Below are positions 7,641 to 16,428 of a DNA stretch of 64,000 bases, one piece after another; position 1 is the first letter of the stretch; the number at the start of each line of letters is the position of its first letter. The notes beneath the pieces are model-generated. The model saw nothing but the letters and a program-made list of their open reading frames with translations. It ran no database searches and was not told the origin of the DNA. The stretch is taken from positions 1,240,001-1,304,000 of the forward strand of contig NZ_CP044126.1 of assembly GCF_016864575.1 (NCBI RefSeq). The letters run 5' to 3'. The position numbers and the translations under genes are program-made. The DNA is from Rhizobium sp. BG4 (GTDB lineage Bacteria > Pseudomonadota > Alphaproteobacteria > Rhizobiales > Rhizobiaceae).

Positions 7641-8501
7641 TCAGATTGCCTCGAGCGCGGTCAGCGCCTCCGGGGGCAGGGCAATATCCGCCACCGCGAG
7701 ATTTTCGCGCAGATGCGCCCGCGACGATGTGCCGGGGATCAGCAGGATATTCGGCGCTCTCTGCAACAGCCAGGCGAGCGCCACCTGCAGCGGCGTGGCG
7801 CCAAGGCGCGCGGCGACGTCGGAAAGCGTTGTCGACTGCAGCGGCGAAAAGCCGCCGAGCGGGAAGAACGGCACATAGGCGGTGCCGGCCGCCGCCAGCG
7901 CATCGACCAGCGCGTCATCGCCGCGATGGGCGAGGTTGTACTGGTTCTGGACGCAGACGATCTCGGTGATCTTGCGCCCATCAGCCACCTGCTTTGCGGT
8001 CACGTTGGAGAGGCCGATATGCTTGATCAGCCCCTGGCGCTGAAGATCGGCCAGCACCGTCAGCGGTTCTTCCATCGATCCCTCGGCCGGTCCATGCACA
8101 TCGAACATGGCGCGCAGGTTGACCACCTCGATCGCATCGAGGCCGAGGTTGCGCAGATTATCATGCACGGCCTGGGTCAGCTCTTCCTTCGAAAAGGCCG
8201 GGTTCCACGAGGCATCCGGCCCGCGCCTGGCGCCGATCTTGGTGACGATCACCAGATCGTCTCCGTAAGGATGCAGCGCTTCCTTGATGATCTGATTGGT
8301 GACGTGCGGGCCATAGAAATCGCTGGTGTCGATGTGGTTGACGCCGCTTTCGACGGCTTCACGCAGAACGGCGACTGCCTCGGCGCGGTCCTTCGGCGGG
8401 CCGAAGACACCCTTGCCTGCGAGCTGCATGGCGCCGTAGCCGAGCCGGTTCACCGTGCGGCTACCGAGCGTAAATGTTCCTGCTTTTGCGAGATTGGACA
8501 T
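7641..8501 (-). CDS. aldo/keto reductase
   Basis: NADPH-dependent reductase of 286 residues with the (beta/alpha)8 AKR fold. Catalytic residues are visible: the Asp in HIDTSDFYG with the following Tyr, and the Lys in VIVTKIG. The cofactor-binding end is IGLSNV and, further on, LIPGTSSRAHLREN. ATG 8501 is used because GGAGG lies 8 bases upstream; a longer frame to 8639 lacks any such signal. The protein resembles the YdhF/YajO-like oxidoreductases. Its substrate (an aldehyde or ketone) cannot be read from sequence. The 282 bases between this start and the divergent ABC exporter hold no gene that I can support. Confidence 0.9.
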   Translation of the reverse strand: MSNLAKAGTFTLGSRTVNRLGYGAMQLAGKGVFGPPKDRAEAVAVLREAVESGVNHIDTSDFYGPHVTNQIIKEALHPYGDDLVIVTKIGARRGPDASWNPAFSKEELTQAVHDNLRNLGLDAIEVVNLRAMFDVHGPAEGSMEEPLTVLADLQRQGLIKHIGLSNVTAKQVADGRKITEIVCVQNQYNLAHRGDDALVDALAAAGTAYVPFFPLGGFSPLQSTTLSDVAARLGATPLQVALAWLLQRAPNILLIPGTSSRAHLRENLAVADIALPPEALTALEAI

Positions 8502-8783
8502 GGTCTGCCTCCGTTTCAGGATAGACGAGAAATAGGCCGGTTTGGTTCCCGGCATAAGCGGCGACAATCCGCACGGGCTGTACGAAAAACCGGACAATCG
8601 CATCGGCCACGGTGCCGAATGGTCTGAAAAGACAATCAAAAGCTGTCTTCAGGTGCGGCTTTCAGGCCATATCGCCCTCTCCGCCGTGTATTTTCTAATT
8701 GAGATTGCAGCCGATCGATGCTCCTATGCGCCCCCACGTAACTGAGTTTCTCGTCCTATCTCGATCCCTCACACGAGCGAGCC

Positions 8784-10637
8784 ATGTCGATTTCAGATAC
8801 GATCTACCGTCCCTTCGAGCGCCTCATAAGGCCGCTCGACATTCCCTACAGGCCGCTGCCCGCCAAGGGGCCGGTGACGGTTCTGCTGCATTTCATCGCA
8901 ATGTTCCGTGGCGTGCTGTTTTCGCTGGCCGCCGCCTCGATGGCAATGGAGGCGATCAACCTGTCGGTCGTCTGGGGGCTGTCCGTCATCGTCGATGGCG
9001 TCACGCAGAAGGGGGCCGTGGCCTTTCTGGAAGACGAGTGGCTGCTCTTGACCTTCCTCGGCCTGCTGATCTTTCCGGCGATGCCGGTCGCCTCGTTCCT
9101 GGTCAATACTTTCACGTCGCACACGCTGGGCATCGGTATGCCCGCTGCCATCCAGTGGCAGGGGCACAAGGCCGTGGAGCGGCAGGATCTGGCCTTCTTT
9201 CACGATCTCTATGCCGGGCAGGTGGCGTCGCGCCTGTCGCAGGTCGCCTCCGCCGTGCAGCAGCAGATCATCGCCGCCTTCCAGACCGTCCCGCGCTTCC
9301 TGCTGCAGCTGGCCGGCTCCGTCATTCTCCTGTTGACGCTCTCCTGGCAGATGGCGCTGCCCGTCGTCATCTGGATCGCGCTCAACGTGCTGCTCGCCAT
9401 CCGCATGGCGCCGGTCTTTGCCGAGCGCTCGCGCCGCTCAGCCAAACAGCGCAGCATCGTCGCCGGCGCCATCACCGATCTCTACACCAACATGCAGATG
9501 ATCAAGCAGTTTGCCGCCGAAGACAGCGAGGCCGGCGCCATCCGCCGCATCATCGGCAAGTCGGTGCGCATCCAGCACGAGGAACAGCGGATCTACCGCA
9601 CCTCGGAGCTGATCGTCGTCGCGCTCAACATGGCGCTCTGGCTGACGGTGCTGGCGATCGGCTTTTCCGGTCTCGTCAGGGGCTTCATCAGCATCGGCCA
9701 GTTTGCCGCCGCCGTCTATATTCTGCAGCGGCTCTCCGGCCACACCTACACCTTCCTGCAGATGGGCGAGCAGATCTTCCGGGCGGTCGGCACGATCAAG
9801 GATGCCATGCCCGTCATGACGACGCCGCCTGATATCATCGACCGGCCGGATGCCGCGGAGCTGAAGGTCGAGCGCGGCGAAATCCGCATCGAGAATGTCA
9901 GCTTCGCCTACAAATCGGGACCTTCCGTGATCGATGGGCTCTCGCTGACGGTTCGGCCCGGGGAGAAGCTTGGTCTCGTCGGTCTGTCGGGTGCCGGCAA
10001 GACGACGCTCGCAAACCTGCTGCTGCGCTTCTACGATATTCCCGATGGCCGCATCCTGATCGACGGTCAGGATATCCGCGCGGTGACGCAGATGAGTCTG
10101 CGCCGCAATATCGGCGTCATCGCCCAGGATGTCGCGCTGCTGCATCGCTCGGTCGGCGACAATATCCGCTATGGCCGCCCGGAGGCAGAGCAGGCCGAGA
10201 TCGAGGAAGCGGCGCGTATGGCCAAGGCCGATGCCTTTATCGCCGACCTTGCCGATAGCGACGGCCGCAAGGGCTACGAGGCCTTTGTCGGCGACCGCGG
10301 CATCAGGCTGTCCGGGGGACAGCGCCAGCGCGTTGCGATCGCCCGCGTGCTCCTGAAGAATGCGCCGATCCTTGTGCTCGACGAGGCGACCTCGGCACTC
10401 GACAGCGAATCCGAGGCGGCGATCCAGGAGCGGCTCAATCTGGTGATGCAGGGCAAGACGGTGATCGCCATTGCCCACCGCCTCTCGACCATTGCCAGCA
10501 TGGACCGGATCGTGGTGCTCGATCAGGGCCGGATCATCGAGGAGGGCGCGCCCGTTGAACTCGCCGAACGCGACGGTCTCTTCGCCCGTCTCTGGCGCCG
10601 CCAGACCGGCGGTTTCATTCCGGAGGACCTGGATTGA
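8784..10637 (+). CDS. ABC exporter, fused permease and ATPase
   Basis: 617 residues with the half-transporter layout: a membrane domain with about six helices (residues 30-330) followed by a nucleotide-binding domain. Walker A GLSGAGKTT is at about 400-408, the Q-loop in VIAQDVALLHRSVGDNIRYG, the signature LSGGQ at 509-513, Walker B LVLDEATS near 530 and the H-loop in AIAHRLSTI. This is the MsbA/multidrug type that works as a homodimer and exports lipids, drugs or other hydrophobic compounds. No partner gene is adjacent, which agrees with a homodimer. The substrate is unknown. The gene is alone on its strand and divergent from the aldo/keto reductase. Confidence 0.92.
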   Translation: MSISDTIYRPFERLIRPLDIPYRPLPAKGPVTVLLHFIAMFRGVLFSLAAASMAMEAINLSVVWGLSVIVDGVTQKGAVAFLEDEWLLLTFLGLLIFPAMPVASFLVNTFTSHTLGIGMPAAIQWQGHKAVERQDLAFFHDLYAGQVASRLSQVASAVQQQIIAAFQTVPRFLLQLAGSVILLLTLSWQMALPVVIWIALNVLLAIRMAPVFAERSRRSAKQRSIVAGAITDLYTNMQMIKQFAAEDSEAGAIRRIIGKSVRIQHEEQRIYRTSELIVVALNMALWLTVLAIGFSGLVRGFISIGQFAAAVYILQRLSGHTYTFLQMGEQIFRAVGTIKDAMPVMTTPPDIIDRPDAAELKVERGEIRIENVSFAYKSGPSVIDGLSLTVRPGEKLGLVGLSGAGKTTLANLLLRFYDIPDGRILIDGQDIRAVTQMSLRRNIGVIAQDVALLHRSVGDNIRYGRPEAEQAEIEEAARMAKADAFIADLADSDGRKGYEAFVGDRGIRLSGGQRQRVAIARVLLKNAPILVLDEATSALDSESEAAIQERLNLVMQGKTVIAIAHRLSTIASMDRIVVLDQGRIIEEGAPVELAERDGLFARLWRRQTGGFIPEDLD

Positions 10638-10765
10638 GAGGTGCCGCTGGACCATTTTTGGGCAGATGGCGCGAAACCGGCATCGCGATGCGAAACATCC
10701 TGATTTCCATTAACTGAGCTGCGCTATGGCTTGTTGCCCCCAACTCCCATAGAGGACACCATACT

Positions 10766-11257
10766 ATGAAATTCTTGCTTGCAGGCGCCGTTATCGCCGC
10801 GCTGCTGCCCGGTATCGCTCAGGCCAAGACGCTGCAATTCCCGGGCGACGCGCCGATCGCCGAAATCGCCATTCCCGACAGCTGGAACCCTGAGGAAACC
10901 GATACCGGCATCCAGGCGACCTCTGAAGATTCCGCCATCTACCTGTCGATCGATGTTGCCGACGAGAAGACCACCGACAAGGTCATCGACGACGCCATCG
11001 CCTTCCTCCAGAAGAACGGCGTGAAGATCGACGGCTCGACGCAGAAGAAATCTGACGAGCAGATCAACGGCATGGACATGACCAATTTCGACTGGACCGG
11101 CAAGGACGACGACGGCGACGTCAATGTCGGCCTCTCGCTGCTCTCGCCAAAGGCCGGCAAGCTGCTGGTCATCACCTATTGGGGCTCGCAGGGCACGCAG
11201 GAAGCCCACGGCGCCGAGCTGCAGGGCATCATTTCCTCGCTGAAGGCTGCCGAATAA
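10766..11257 (+). CDS. periplasmic protein of unknown function
   Basis: 163 residues with a clear Sec signal peptide, MKFLLAGAVIAALLPGIAQA, cut before KTLQFP. The mature 143 residues are acidic and soluble, with no cysteine and no membrane segment. The order of strands and helices (FPGDAPIAEIAIPDSW, IYLSIDVADE, DDAIAFLQKNGV, LLVITYWGS) looks like a small alpha/beta domain of the kind seen in conserved histidine-phosphatase-unrelated rhizobial periplasmic proteins. I do not recognise a named family. Ribosome site AGAGGA lies 9-10 bases upstream of the ATG. Single gene, followed by a hairpin. Confidence 0.75.
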   Translation: MKFLLAGAVIAALLPGIAQAKTLQFPGDAPIAEIAIPDSWNPEETDTGIQATSEDSAIYLSIDVADEKTTDKVIDDAIAFLQKNGVKIDGSTQKKSDEQINGMDMTNFDWTGKDDDGDVNVGLSLLSPKAGKLLVITYWGSQGTQEAHGAELQGIISSLKAAE

Positions 11258-11264
11258 GTGGAAC

Positions 11265-11296
11265 GGGCGGGTGCTTCGGGTATGAGGCATCCGCCC
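11265..11296 (+). terminator. hairpin after the periplasmic protein gene
   Basis: GGGCGGGTGC (11265-11274) / GCATCCGCCC (11287-11296) pair with one G-U. No T run follows, so termination efficiency is uncertain. Confidence 0.45.
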
Positions 11297-11352
11297 GCTT
11301 CGCGGGATTGGCTTAGACCAGCCTGGTGGGCGAACGCTGCGACAAATACAAA

Positions 11353-11613
11353 CTACATTTTGTAGATCGCGAAATCGGCACAGCGGCCCAGAGTATCGCG
11401 CATGAAGATCACTGCGTTGTCCACCAGCGGATCGTGGTCGCGAATGATATTTCTCTCCCGCGCCCACCCCCAGATGGAGAGAATTGGCGGGAAAGTCGGC
11501 CGGCCAAAATGCACCTTAAGATGATATCTGATCAGGGTGCGTCTCTCCGCCTCAACAAGAAACAGGGCAAATGGACCATCTCTACCCTGCGGCCTTAGGC
11601 CAGGCTCGGGCAA
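11353..11613 (-). pseudogene. C-terminal part of a probably frameshifted gene
   Basis: This frame of 86 codons begins with TTG, has no ribosome site and overlaps the 3' end of the membrane protein gene by 19 bases. Its sequence looks like a genuine protein segment (DGPFALFLVEAE, RYHLKVHFGRPTFPP, DHDPLVDNAVIFMRD) and ends in DFAIYKM. Re-reading one base near 11606-11613 joins it smoothly to the upstream frame, turning SPDNP-CPSLA-stop into SPDNP-LPEPGLRPQGRDG. I therefore read it as the C-terminus of the same protein, split by a missing base, rather than a second gene. The alternative is translational coupling through the overlap. Function unknown. Confidence 0.5.
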
Positions 11614-12056
11614 GGGTTATCCGGCGAGAGATCTAAAAGGAGATATCGAGCCGGAATTATCCGGCTGCGCTGGAGTTTTTCCGGGTAGGCCTCGACGGGC
11701 AGAGCTGTCGTGCTGCAGCTTAGGCTGTAAAAGTCCTGCGCCGCCACGTAATCCGATGTTTTGACCAACATTGTTTCCGGAAGGGCAGGCGGTAGCGCTT
11801 GCCTTGCCAGGGCATTGACGTCAGCCTGATAGGCTTTCTCTGCCCTCTCCGTTGCGATGCCCGCTTGATACCAGATAAGGATCGGGATGCCGGCATAGAC
11901 AGAAAAGAGTAGCGCTAGGGCCATTGGATGCCACGCCCGTACGCAATAAGCTGCTATCGGAGCAAATACGCAGAAGAGCACAGTCGGCAAATAAGCAAAG
12001 AATCCGGCGATCAATAGAAATGCGATTACGAAGGCAGAGAAAATCAGTCCGCTCAT
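11595..12056 (-). CDS. small membrane protein, probably N-terminal part of a split gene
   Basis: 153 codons. Two or three hydrophobic helices fill residues 1-68 (LIFSAFVIAFLLIAGFFAYL, then VLFCVFAPIAAYCV and ALALLFSVYAGIPILIWY). A soluble region of about 85 residues with the look of a periplasmic domain follows. The frame stops at SPDNPCPSLA, but the natural continuation lies in the next frame (11353-11613), so the intact protein would have about 235 residues. No strong ribosome site is visible before ATG 12056. Codon use here is less GC-biased than in the neighbours, which may indicate acquired DNA. I do not recognise the family. Confidence 0.6.
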   Translation of the reverse strand: MSGLIFSAFVIAFLLIAGFFAYLPTVLFCVFAPIAAYCVRAWHPMALALLFSVYAGIPILIWYQAGIATERAEKAYQADVNALARQALPPALPETMLVKTSDYVAAQDFYSLSCSTTALPVEAYPEKLQRSRIIPARYLLLDLSPDNPCPSLA

Positions 12057-12237
12057 TGGTTACCCGTACTTATCGTTCGCCACGCTCTTCCGGTTGGAAC
12101 TGTGCAACGTAAATCGGAATAGAAATCTTTATATCCTGAGTTGCAATTTAGCTAATTTCAACTTCATTGTCGCGACCATTTTCAATAGGTCGATAAGATT
12201 AGGTCGTCGGACTTGAGAGAGGCCGCACACTTTACCT

Positions 12238-13146
12238 TTAGGCAACCGCCTGAAACGGCATCGCCTTGATCTCGGTGACATCCCGCTTCGGCGGCGTGCC
12301 GAAAGTGCGGGAATATTCGCGGCTGAACTGCGAGGCGCTTTCATAGCCCACCTGATAGGCGGCGCTTGCGACGCTCGCGCCATCGGCCACCATCAGGCGG
12401 CGTGCCTCCAGCAGCCGCAGGTTCTTCTGATATTGCAGCGGCGTCATCGCCGTCATGTCCTTGAAATGCTGGTGGAAGGAGGAGGGGCTCATGCGGGCTG
12501 CCGCCGCCAGCCGCTCGATGCGAACAGGTGCGGTGAAATTGTCGCGCAGCAGGTTGATCGCGTCGGTCATCCGCCTCGCATGGCTGCCAGGCAGCGCCAG
12601 CTTGCAGACCTCGCGGCCGTTCGGCCCGGTCAAGAGCCAGTAGCAGATCTCGCGCATGATCGCGGGATAGAGAACCGGGATCGCCTTCGGCGTCTCCGTC
12701 AGCTTCACCAGCCGCAGCACGCAATCGGCCAGCACCCCGTCGAAATCCTGCACGAAGACGCCGGCCGCCCCTTCGCCTGCCGGGCGCGGCGGCTCTTCCA
12801 TCGCCTCCATCACCTCGCGCAGGATCGCCACATCGAAATCGATGTTGAGGCCGATATAGGGCGCCTCCCTGCTGGCCTCAGTGATCTGCCCGAGCGCCGG
12901 CACCTCGAAGGTAACGACCAGCGACTGCATCTCGCGATAGCCGAACACCCGGTCGCCGACCATGATCTGCTTGGCGCCCTGCACCACGATGCAGATCGTC
13001 GGCCGGTAGATCATGTGGCGGGGCATGACCGGCTGGCTGACGCGCGAGACCGACAGCGCCTTCACGGGCGTCTCGAAACGCCCTTCGGCATCGCCGGCGA
13101 GCCTGTCGATATAGTCGAGGATGGCGTGTCTCAATGGTGTCAGCAT
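12238..13146 (-). CDS. AraC family transcriptional regulator with AraC_N domain
   Basis: 302 residues. The N-terminal half (PRHMIYRPTICIVVQGAKQI, then LVVTFEVPALGQI) matches the AraC-type regulator N-terminal domain (PF06719), a cupin-like ligand domain. The C-terminal 100 residues carry the two helix-turn-helix units: RIERLAAAARMSPSSFHQHF and SVASAAYQVGYESASQFSRE, ending in the typical FGTPPKRD. ATG 13146 is chosen because AAGGAG lies about 10 bases upstream; an in-frame TTG at 13167 is less likely. It is divergent from an SDR gene 152 bases away, the common arrangement in which this subfamily activates or represses the neighbouring reductase. Confidence 0.92.
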   Translation of the reverse strand: MLTPLRHAILDYIDRLAGDAEGRFETPVKALSVSRVSQPVMPRHMIYRPTICIVVQGAKQIMVGDRVFGYREMQSLVVTFEVPALGQITEASREAPYIGLNIDFDVAILREVMEAMEEPPRPAGEGAAGVFVQDFDGVLADCVLRLVKLTETPKAIPVLYPAIMREICYWLLTGPNGREVCKLALPGSHARRMTDAINLLRDNFTAPVRIERLAAAARMSPSSFHQHFKDMTAMTPLQYQKNLRLLEARRLMVADGASVASAAYQVGYESASQFSREYSRTFGTPPKRDVTEIKAMPFQAVA

Positions 13147-13298
13147 GGCCTGGAACTCCTTGCCCAAGCTATGCGCCGCTGCGCGCCATCCCGCAAGGAG
13201 GCTGGAGGAATAGGCAAGAAATTCGAGAGTTCCGGCATCAACAAGAGGCGGCCTCGGGCCTACCGTCTAGGCATCCACTCCAACAAGGGAATGCCAGG

Positions 13299-14078
13299 AT
13301 GTCCAGTGAAAACCAAGTGAATTCAAAGCATAAGATCGCGATCGTCACCGGCGGCAGCCGCGGCATCGGCCGCAACACGGTCGAGGCGCTGGCAAGCCGC
13401 GGCGTCGACGTGATCTTCACTTACCGCGCAAATCAAGCAGAAGCCGAAGCCGCCGTCGCTGCCATCGAGGAGCATGGCGCAAAGGCCGTCGCCATCCAGC
13501 TCGATACCGGTCGTATCGCCGATTTCGACGCCTTCGTCGGCAAGGCGAAAGAGGCGCTGCGGGCGCTTGGCGCCGATCGCTTCGACTACCTCGTCAACAA
13601 TGCCGGCAACAGCTATCACGCGCCGATATCAGAGACGACGGAAGAGGCTTTCGACGAGCTCGTCAACGTCCACTTCAAGGGCGTTTATTTCCTGACGCAG
13701 AAGCTTCTGCCGCTGATCAACGACGGCGGCCGCATCATCAACATCTCCAGCGGTCTTGCCCGCTTCACCGTTCCCGGCATTTCCGCCTATGCTTCGGTGA
13801 AGGGCGCGATCGAGGTCTTCACCCGCTATCTCGCCAAGGAGCTCGGCCCGCGCGGCATCACCGCCAACACGGTGGCGCCTGGCGCCGTCCAGACCGATTT
13901 CAGCGGCGGCATCGTGCGCGACAACCCCGTCTACAACAAGATGGTCTCCGACCAGACGGCGCTCGGCCGCCCGGGCCTAGCAGAAGACCTTGGCCCGATG
14001 ATCGCCTCGCTGCTCTCGGCCGAAAACCGCTGGGTCAACGGCCAGCGCATCGAAGTCTCCGGCGGCGCCAATCTCTGA
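13299..14078 (+). CDS. short-chain dehydrogenase/reductase
   Basis: 259 residues of the classical SDR family. The cofactor motif TGGSRGIG is near residues 17-24, the structural NNAG near 100-103, the catalytic Ser in IINISSG and the YASVKGA motif (Tyr and Lys of the active site). The C-terminal GRPGLAEDLG and VNGQRIEVSGGANL are usual. The Arg in the TYRAN segment after strand 2 suggests NADP(H) preference. The start at ATG 13299 agrees with other SDRs and has AAGGGA upstream. The gene probably belongs to the regulon of the divergent AraC protein. The substrate is unknown; annotation as 3-oxoacyl-ACP reductase would be over-interpretation. Confidence 0.92.
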   Translation: MSSENQVNSKHKIAIVTGGSRGIGRNTVEALASRGVDVIFTYRANQAEAEAAVAAIEEHGAKAVAIQLDTGRIADFDAFVGKAKEALRALGADRFDYLVNNAGNSYHAPISETTEEAFDELVNVHFKGVYFLTQKLLPLINDGGRIINISSGLARFTVPGISAYASVKGAIEVFTRYLAKELGPRGITANTVAPGAVQTDFSGGIVRDNPVYNKMVSDQTALGRPGLAEDLGPMIASLLSAENRWVNGQRIEVSGGANL

Positions 14079-14097
14079 AAACGGAAGGCGCGGCAGC

Positions 14098-14742
14098 TCA
14101 GCCGCGCGCCGCCCACAAGAGGCCGCGGCGCAGGATTTCGCGCATATGCGGATGCTCGTATTCGGCCGCCACATGGCCGAGTGCGGAATAGAACACCCGG
14201 CCGCTGCCGAAATGGCGCTTGAAGACGACGGGCATCACGACATTGCGGGCCGCCTCGTCGTATTCGCCGGAAAAGGTCGTCGTCGCCAGCACGTCGACGG
14301 TCGGGTCGTAATGCAGGTAATATTGCTCCGAGCGGTAGTCGAAATCCGGAATGCCGGAGACGAGGGGATCGCTCTGTCTGGTGATGTTGACGCGGAAATC
14401 GATGATGTTGCCGGGATGCGAAACCCAGGTAACGCCGGAGACATAGCGGAAGGGCGCGCTTTCCTTGAAGGAGGTCGCCAGCGCCCCATGCGGGCCGCCG
14501 AGCCCCAGCCCGCCGCGCACCGCCTCGACCAGCGCATCGGCATGCGCCTTTTCCAGCTTCTCGCCGGTGATGATGGGCACCAGCAGGTCGGCTCTGGCGA
14601 TGTCAGGCGAGCCGAAAATGCCGAGATCGCCGGTCACTTCGGTCGAAAAACCCTCCCGGCGCAGCATGTCGCCGACAATTGCGGCGCATTCCTCCGGCTC
14701 GTGACCCTTCCATCCGCCCCAGACGACGATTGCCTTGCGCAT
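14098..14742 (-). CDS. ThuA-like domain protein
   Basis: 214 residues of the ThuA family (trehalose-utilisation type, class I glutamine-amidotransferase-like fold). Family segments are MRKAIVVWGGWKGHEPEE at the start, DLLVPIITGEKLEK, GGLGLGGPHGALATSF, the RYVSGVTWVSHPG loop and the C-terminal GRVFYSALGHVAAEY. Members take part in sugar catabolism, often beside Gfo/Idh oxidoreductases, but the true chemistry of many is unsettled. The start ATG 14742 matches the family and has GGAGG beside it. It is convergent with the SDR gene and lies 62 bases downstream of the WYL regulator on the same strand, so co-transcription is possible. Confidence 0.85.
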   Translation of the reverse strand: MRKAIVVWGGWKGHEPEECAAIVGDMLRREGFSTEVTGDLGIFGSPDIARADLLVPIITGEKLEKAHADALVEAVRGGLGLGGPHGALATSFKESAPFRYVSGVTWVSHPGNIIDFRVNITRQSDPLVSGIPDFDYRSEQYYLHYDPTVDVLATTTFSGEYDEAARNVVMPVVFKRHFGSGRVFYSALGHVAAEYEHPHMREILRRGLLWAARG

Positions 14743-14804
14743 TCCTCCACTCCCATGCTGATTCCTCGGGGATAACCGCAACATAGGGCGAAGATTGCCC
14801 GATG

Positions 14805-15494
14805 TCAGGCCGGAGGATTGGCCCAGCCGCTCATCCAGTCGGCGCGCAGCCTGTTGCCATCGCCGCGGAAGAAGGCGTCGCCAGCCTCGCAATGGGCGAT
14901 GCGGTCGCTGCGGAAATTGCGGATCGCCTGGCGCAGCTCGCACCAGCCGACCAGATTGGCATAATGCGAATAGTAGATCAGCGCGATCGGCCGGATGACG
15001 CGCTCGGTGGCGCGGCCGAGTTCGTCGCGATAGTCGAGCACCAGTTTCTGCTCGTCGCGGATCGCCCGGCGCGCCAGGCCGAGGTCGAAGCTTGCGGGCG
15101 GCGGCGCCACCGTGCCCCAGGCGTAGAGCGCCTTGTTTTCCATCGTCTGGCGCAGCGGCGCCGGGACCGCGCCCGCGATTTTCTGGTTCACCCGCCGCGC
15201 CGCCTGCTTCAGCTCCTCGTCGCCGGTCCGCTCGAGCAGCGCCAGCGACAAGACGATCGCCTCGGTCTCCTCGATCGAGAACATCAGCGGCGGCAGGTCG
15301 AAGCCGGGCCGCATGATATAACCGATGCCGCGCCCGCCCTCGATCGGCACGCGCATCGCCTGAAGTGCTGCGATATCGCGGTAGATCGAGCGCACCGTCA
15401 CTTCCAGACGGTCGGCCATCGCCTGCGCCGTCATCGGCTTCTTCGAAAGCCGCAGAATCTGGATGATCTCGAAAAGCCGCGATGCCTTGCGCAT
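14805..15494 (-). CDS. HTH-WYL (YafY-type) transcriptional regulator
   Basis: 229 residues. The N-terminal winged helix (residues 1-60, RLFEIIQILRLSKKPMTAQA, SIYRDIAALQAMRVPIEG) is the DeoR-like HTH_11 domain. The middle and C-terminus hold a WYL domain (AIRDEQKLVLDYRD, IRPIALIYYSHYANLVGWCE, the strand pattern that binds small ligands or nucleic acids). It is divergent from a LysE-type exporter gene; an 18-base palindrome lies in the space between them, 24 bases from this start codon, in the position expected for autoregulation. ATG 15494 is supported by homologous length. Confidence 0.9.
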   Translation of the reverse strand: MRKASRLFEIIQILRLSKKPMTAQAMADRLEVTVRSIYRDIAALQAMRVPIEGGRGIGYIMRPGFDLPPLMFSIEETEAIVLSLALLERTGDEELKQAARRVNQKIAGAVPAPLRQTMENKALYAWGTVAPPPASFDLGLARRAIRDEQKLVLDYRDELGRATERVIRPIALIYYSHYANLVGWCELRQAIRNFRSDRIAHCEAGDAFFRGDGNRLRADWMSGWANPPA

Positions 15495-15517
15495 TTTGCC
15501 CGCCCGTTGAAACGCTC

Positions 15518-15535
15518 CTGACAATACACTGTCAG
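15518..15535. promoter_or_regulatory. palindromic operator, CTGACA-N6-TGTCAG
   Basis: CTGACA (15518-15523) and TGTCAG (15530-15535) are perfect inverted hexamers separated by ATACAC. The site lies between the divergent WYL regulator and LysE genes. TGACA/TGTCA pairs of this kind are familiar next to YafY-type regulators, so it is the likely binding site (inference). Confidence 0.65.
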
Positions 15536-15623
15536 TTGCCCACGCGTATAGCACCTGCCTATCAGATTGAAATCACAGGCGGAGAACAGCAATACGCCGC
15601 CTGACATCGAATGGGCAACTGAC

Positions 15624-16283
15624 ATGACCTACAGCGAAAACCTCTGGCTCTACTTCACCCTTCTTTTCGGCATCATCATCGTTCCCGGCATGGACATGCT
15701 CTTCGTTCTCGCCAATGCGCTGACCGGGGGCAGGGGCCGCGGCATGGCGGCGACGGCGGGCATCATGGCGGGCGGGGCGGTGCATTCGCTCTACGGCGCG
15801 ATCGGCGTCGGCATTCTCGCCAGCCTGCTGCCGTCGCTCTTCGCGCCGCTGCTCTTCATCGGCGCCGCCTATATGGTCTGGATCGGCTTCACGCTGATCC
15901 GCTCTTCGATCCGGGTGGAAACCGTCGGCGACGGCGCCGTGCGCACCGACTGGCGCGCCTTCCGCCAGGGCGCCATCACCTGCCTCATCAATCCCAAGGC
16001 CTATCTCTTCATGCTGGCGGTCTATCCGCAATTCCTGAAGCCCGTTTATGGCCCGATCTGGATGCAAGGCGTCATCATGGGGGCCATGACACTCGCCACC
16101 CAGTTCGCCATCTACGGCGCCGTCGCCTTCACCGCCGACCGCAGCCGCACGCTGCTGATCGCCAACCCCGCCGCGACGATCCTGATCGGACGTGTCGCCG
16201 GTGCGCTGCTGATCTTGGTTGCGGTGCTGACGGCCTGGCATGGATGGCAGACGGAAGTGTCATTCTCGGCGAGCGGCAATTGA
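15624..16283 (+). CDS. LysE/RhtB family exporter
   Basis: 219 residues with about six membrane helices. The family signature is seen in the first helix and loop, FGIIIVPGMDMLFVLANAL, and in GGRGRGMAATAGIMAGGAVH, as well as in AFRQGAITCLINPKAYLFML (the LNPK-like motif). Such proteins export amino acids or small metabolites across the inner membrane. The start ATG 15624 is preferred; the open frame continues to 15567 but would overlap the regulatory region. The gene is divergent from the WYL regulator, which probably controls it. The substrate is not predictable. Confidence 0.9.
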   Translation: MTYSENLWLYFTLLFGIIIVPGMDMLFVLANALTGGRGRGMAATAGIMAGGAVHSLYGAIGVGILASLLPSLFAPLLFIGAAYMVWIGFTLIRSSIRVETVGDGAVRTDWRAFRQGAITCLINPKAYLFMLAVYPQFLKPVYGPIWMQGVIMGAMTLATQFAIYGAVAFTADRSRTLLIANPAATILIGRVAGALLILVAVLTAWHGWQTEVSFSASGN

Positions 16284-16428
16284 GCTATCATCTGATTCTG
16301 GCGCCGCCCGTGCCTCCCCCCTCCATTGGGAAAGTATCGATCATGCAGGGCATCTGACCATCGAACCCACTGTTCGGGCATGACGCATAAGGAGGGAATG
16401 CAGCATTTGCTCGCATCAGGAGGTTTTG

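Noticed and set aside
9438..10655. Open frame of about 405 codons antisense to the ABC exporter
   Set aside because: It mirrors a gene with all ABC motifs; the antisense product is rich in Arg, Asp, Gly and His with no recognisable domain.
11326..11598. Plus-strand frame of 90 codons
   Set aside because: Opposite the C-terminal part of the split membrane-protein gene, whose sequence looks more protein-like; no ribosome site.
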